Shown here: piece after piece, positions 60,918-64,000 of the stretch
How positions within the stretch are numbered: position 1 is the first letter of the stretch
Layout: every line of letters starts with the position of its first letter
Assembly (NCBI GenBank): GCA_001414485.1
Contig: LLEY01000044.1
Location: forward strand, 310,001-374,000
From: Calycina herbarum
Taxonomy: Eukaryota; Ascomycota; Leotiomycetes; Helotiales; Pezizellaceae
DNA length: 64,000 bases
Direction of reading: 5' to 3'
Made by a program: the position numbers and the translations under genes
The notes under the pieces: generated by a model
What the model saw: only the letters and a program-made list of their open reading frames with translations
Databases searched by the model: none
Told to the model about the DNA's origin: nothing

Positions 60918-61246
60918 TGTGATAGCCAGCCATCAGGAATAGGAATTGCCAAGGTTACGTACTAGAGTGGATACGGTTCAGGTTATAGGAATGTAAGGGT
61001 TACGTATTGGATTTAGTTACGTACTAGATGGGATATATATTCGAGTATCAGGAATGTCCGGTTCGGACCTCCGAGTCTATTGTTATTGTCCGACCCTCTT
61101 ATATATAGATGCCCTTACCCTTAGTATCGAGAAAGGTCAATTTGATCTTTTCCTTCGTGTTTAGAGCCTAGTATCCAAGCATGTTATTCTACGGAACGCA
61201 CTTCCATATGCCTCTTTCATAGTATTGTCTGTTTCGTGCCGTTACA
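60918..61246 (+). repeat. 3' LTR of the Gypsy element
   Basis: 329 bp from TGTGATAGCC to CCGTTACA, directly after the polypurine tract and followed by the target duplication GTATC. Confidence 0.92.
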
Positions 61247-61289
61247 GTATCTATCTAACACGTAACTCTTCTAACACATAAACTATTAC

Positions 61290-61677
61290 TGTAACGGCAC
61301 GAAACGGATACTACTACAAAAGAGGCATATGGAAGTGCGTTCGATAGAATGACATATCCGAATGCTAGGCTCTGATACGAAGGAAAAGACCAAATTGGTC
61401 TTTCCCGATAGAGAGGAGGCAGCTATTTACAAGAGGTTCGGACAATAGTAAGTCCGGAAGCCATCTGGCTTTTCCAAAACCTGAAACAACATCCGTATCG
61501 TATCCCATTCGGCACGTAGACTCGGCAATTCCAATTCCGATCAATTCCTGATGGTTCCATCACAATTACATTCCTGAACCTAGCCCGTATCTCCTCTAGC
61601 ACGTAACCTTGGCTATTACGTAACCTTGGCTATTACGTAACCTTAGCAATTCCTATTTCTAATAGCTGGCTATTACA
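61290..61677 (-). mobile_element. Solo LTR related to the Gypsy element, inverted
   Basis: Begins TGTAACGGCACGAAACGG and ends TGGCTATTACA, i.e. an LTR on the minus strand. It matches the end of the neighbouring LTRs over about 130 bp and then diverges, with a triple GTAACCTTGGCTATTAC-type tandem repeat near 61603-61650. No flanking duplication is visible. It is a different subfamily or an older copy of the same element. Confidence 0.7.
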
Positions 61678-62982
61678 GATAAGAAATAAGGTTAATCTAC
61701 TTAAAAAGCTCTAATTATATATTCTAAATTAATTTAGTACTATACTTAAACTCTCTTATAAGCTTCTTAAATCGACCTCTCTTAGAGCTTATACTACTCG
61801 AAATAGCAATTTTAATAGTAGTATAGAAATTAGAATTAATTTAAGATACTATTATATAATAGAGAATATAAGAGATAGAATATATAGTATTAAAAGCTTC
61901 AAAAGGCATATATAATATAATAGAGAGTAGTACTGGTAAATAAGGTCTTAATTTTCTAATATTTAGATAAGAGTCACTTTTGGTAGCTACGGTACTGTAA
62001 AACGCACGGTTTATAAAATATCGAAGCTTAATTCGCAACTCACTGTAGACGTCAACGTGGGTTTTCACTTGTGAGTATCAGGAGAATTAGATACCTTGAA
62101 CGTATCAAGTCCGACATATCTCTTCTTGCTTTTGTTTGGTGGGTTACTTGTGATACTACCCTTGTATCTTATCTTACGGTTCTTTTTCATAACGGACTTT
62201 GGTGCTTGTGGTTTTCCCCTCTCGCTCGTAAGCAATGGGGATCTACCTTTCGAATCGATCTTCCGAGCTGCCTCTGGGACCATGAAAACAAACGGATTGA
62301 CGAGGCTGAAGAAGCAGAGTAACAGGCAGTAGTGAGGTTGCAAAACAAATTGCAACGGTCTGTATGAAGCTATGCTTAACTATAAAAGCGGCAGCGATGA
62401 GCCAACAGCAGAACACCAATACTCAATTCAAATGCCCTTAAACTATAGAACAGTTAAGTTTATGCGGCTTAAATCTCCGAGAAGCGTCTGGACAAGACAG
62501 ACTTGGGTCAATACCATATTTATCACGATATTATATCGATAGTTATTGACTTTAAAACATTTCATTATTGGCCTTTACCCCACCGATATACTATCGATAA
62601 TATCGACGCCCAAGTCTAGGGTATAAAGGTGCAAACATCCCTACAGCCGCTTGTGCAAGGCCTGCTCACTGCCAATTGTGTTATGGAAGACAACAAGAGA
62701 CTCAACAACCAAGAACATACACAGCTCACAGTCAATGAAATAGATATAACCATTGTATTTAAATACAAAGCTATCACGCTCGTTGCGCATCGAGTCTATA
62801 AAACCACGCCCCAAAAACCATAATTAAAAAGAAAAGAAGTACAGCCCCAGAAAACCAAAGTTCGGAAATTTTCCCCCTCCTAATAATGCCAAAGGAGTGT
62901 ATCATTCAATCATCAAAACACCATTCAAAATGCAACCTTCCACTCCATCCATCGCAAACAATTTAGTCCAGCAAGCTTTTAT
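61678..62982. other. Border of the AT-rich block, no gene seen
   Basis: 61678-62060 is still AT-rich. After 62060 composition becomes normal. A minus-strand frame (62355-62065) is open but lacks an ATG at its beginning and any known domain. An imperfect inverted repeat lies at 62500-62616. From about 62830 the sequence is the 3' flank of the secreted-protein gene. Confidence 0.45.
62500..62616. repeat. Imperfect inverted repeat with ATCGAT-rich arms
   Basis: GACTTGGGTCA at the left and CGCCCAAGTC at the right, each followed inward by a TATCGATA-containing block (ATATCGATAGT / ACTATCGATAAT). Arms of about 30-45 bp with gaps. It could be a very short foldback element. Confidence 0.5.
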
Positions 62983-63837
62983 CTATGCATTCCACTCCAA
63001 AGCTCTCGCACCCTTTGGAGCCTGCGATGCCTTCACAGCCTCAGAAGCCTTAGGGGTGGCACTAGCAGGTGGTGTAGTTGGAGCAGGGTATGGGCTTGGT
63101 GGGTATGTGGCTGAAGAGGAAGGAGGATATGTTGGGTTGGAGCTTGAATATGGTGGGTAAGTTGGCTTGGTTGAGGAGCTTGGGGGGTAGGTTGGGATGC
63201 TGCTGGAGCTTGAGGAGATATAGGAAGAACTGGAGCTAGAGTAGGTTCCAGTGGAGCTGGAGCTTGATGATGGGTAAGTTGAAGAGCCAGTGGTGCTGTA
63301 AGAAGAAGAAGAAGATGATGGCGTGGCAGTGATGTATGAAGATGAACTGCTCGAACCAGTGCTGGATGTCGAGTAGGATGAAGTTGTTGAAGAGTTTCCG
63401 TGAGGAGGGTAAGTGGTGGTCACTGGTGGAGGTGGAGGTGGTTGAGGAGTCCAAGTTGGCTGCTCGGTCTTTGTGGTTGTGACTGTGACGGTTTGTCCAT
63501 AATTATTGATCACGACATTGATGAAGATGATGTTGACATTTACTACAATGTTGTAGTTATTGAAGATAGCAACCGTAGTATCGTGGCTAGGTGGTGCGCC
63601 CGTGGGCCAAACATAGACTGTTGTGAGAGTTGGACCGTATTCGCAAGAAGTAATATATCCGCCTTTGGTGATGACAACTGGGTGAGGGAGAGGAGCTGGT
63701 GTTGGTGCCGGGTCTTGATAGATTGTTTTGTAGACAGTTTGGTAAACTGTCTGAGGAGGAACAGGTTCACACTCTGGGTAAGTGGCAGTTGCCAGAGATG
63801 GGAGAAACCCAACAACGAAAGGGGCGGAGAACTTCAT
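62983..63837 (-). CDS. Secreted Ser/Pro/Tyr-rich protein, probably cell-wall associated
   Basis: A single frame of 284 residues from ATG 63837. The N-terminus MKFSAPFVVGFLPSLATA is a good signal peptide with likely cleavage before TYPECEP. Next comes a segment with YQTVYKTIYQD and GGYITSCEYGPTLTTVYVWP. The middle is Asn/Val/Ile-rich (NNYNIVVNVNIIFINVVINN), followed by a TVTVTTTKTEQPTWTP region of the kind common in fungal wall proteins. The second half is a low-complexity Ser tract with TYPPSSS-type repeats, probably heavily O-mannosylated. The end (PKGARALEWNA) has no hydrophobic GPI signal; a small 3' intron could hide one. The exact function is unknown. It lies just outside the transposon block. 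Confidence 0.75.
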   Translation of the reverse strand: MKFSAPFVVGFLPSLATATYPECEPVPPQTVYQTVYKTIYQDPAPTPAPLPHPVVITKGGYITSCEYGPTLTTVYVWPTGAPPSHDTTVAIFNNYNIVVNVNIIFINVVINNYGQTVTVTTTKTEQPTWTPQPPPPPPVTTTYPPHGNSSTTSSYSTSSTGSSSSSSYITATPSSSSSSYSTTGSSTYPSSSSSSTGTYSSSSSSYISSSSSSIPTYPPSSSTKPTYPPYSSSNPTYPPSSSATYPPSPYPAPTTPPASATPKASEAVKASQAPKGARALEWNA

Positions 63838-64000
63838 GATTGATGAGATTGAGAGAGGGTTGGTATAAAGATGTAGAGGATGAAATTCGAATTGGAAGAT
63901 ATTTTGCTTGACAAGTAGACTAAGCGACTGTGTTAAGGAAAAATCGAAAAGGAAGCAACGATTGGAAGGTAGAGTGAGGTGATGGCGGAAAATATTCTTT
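63838..64000 (-). promoter_or_regulatory. Upstream region of the secreted-protein gene
   Basis: The 163 bp before the start codon on the minus strand run to the window edge. No distinct TATA box or factor site was identified. Confidence 0.35.

Larger units (their letters stand above)
54853..61246 (+). mobile_element. Complete but RIP-degraded Ty3/Gypsy LTR retrotransposon
   Basis: 6,394 bp with equal 329-bp LTRs and a 5-bp target duplication GTATC (54848-54852, 61247-61251). Plus-strand order, readable through many stops: a Gag zinc knuckle near 56756-56810 (CY..RKPRHYKTDCP), then reverse transcriptase with FYIDY and KLN near 58061-58085 and the active-site region AYLDNILIY near 58357 (YLDD with the second Asp changed to Asn). 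RNase H-like LETDSSNRVIAGIF follows near 58800, then integrase-like sequence around 59650-59720. A purine tract AAGGGAGGGGGA (60906-60917) primes the 3' LTR. Gag-RT-RH-IN order identifies Ty3/Gypsy. No frame longer than about 80 codons survives; the TAA/TAG load and lost acidic residue show it is dead. Confidence 0.93.

Noticed and set aside
62065..62355. 96-codon minus-strand frame at the transposon border
   Set aside because: Begins with TTG, has no domain, and no flanking exons could be joined convincingly.

Overview
The window is nuclear DNA of a filamentous ascomycete (Pezizomycotina; Leotiomycetes is my best guess, not proven). Genes are split by short GT-AG introns (44-104 bp in most cases), intergenic spaces are long, and the right side carries an AT-rich block with a Ty3/Gypsy retrotransposon riddled with TAA/TAG stops, as expected from repeat-induced point mutation (RIP). 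Exon joins given here were chosen by eye from splice motifs, reading frame and family knowledge.

Left arm (0.4-7.5 kb): an N-terminal protein methyltransferase (NTM1/Tae1) and the replication-fork protector Tof1/Swi1/Timeless on the minus strand, separated by a 436-bp MITE, then a mitochondrial-type 3-hydroxyacyl-CoA dehydrogenase on the plus strand, sharing a 241-bp divergent promoter with Tof1. Two small unknown two-exon genes follow (8.7-10.2 kb).

Middle (10.2-34 kb): about 12.8 kb without a convincing gene lies upstream of a homeobox transcription-factor gene (23.0-25.3 kb). Then comes a cluster of small lineage-specific coiled-coil genes on the minus strand (27.0-30.4 kb): one intact and two with in-frame stops, two of them in a tandem segmental duplication. 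A tRNA gene and a degenerate short-repeat array (32.9-33.3 kb) precede the next gene.

Conserved block (34-49 kb): forkhead factor (-), Mid1 calcium-channel subunit (-), Yop1 ER-shaping protein (-), RFX transcription factor (+) and aspartokinase Hom3 (+). Three regulators of cell cycle or development (homeobox, forkhead, RFX) sit within 24 kb, each with a long leader or flank.

Right arm (49-64 kb): a repeat-rich zone with a 56-bp inverted repeat, copies of a dispersed repeat, a small conserved-looking membrane-protein gene, a hAT-type MITE with a perfect 8-bp target duplication, and a complete RIP-mutated Gypsy element (54853-61246, 329-bp LTRs, GTATC target duplication) nested in an older LTR of opposite orientation. 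The window ends with a Ser/Pro-rich secreted protein gene.

No CRISPR, rRNA or bacterial-type operon is present. The most unusual items are the decaying coiled-coil gene family, the two MITEs, the GTAAGCCATCAA array and the size of the empty region before the homeobox gene.
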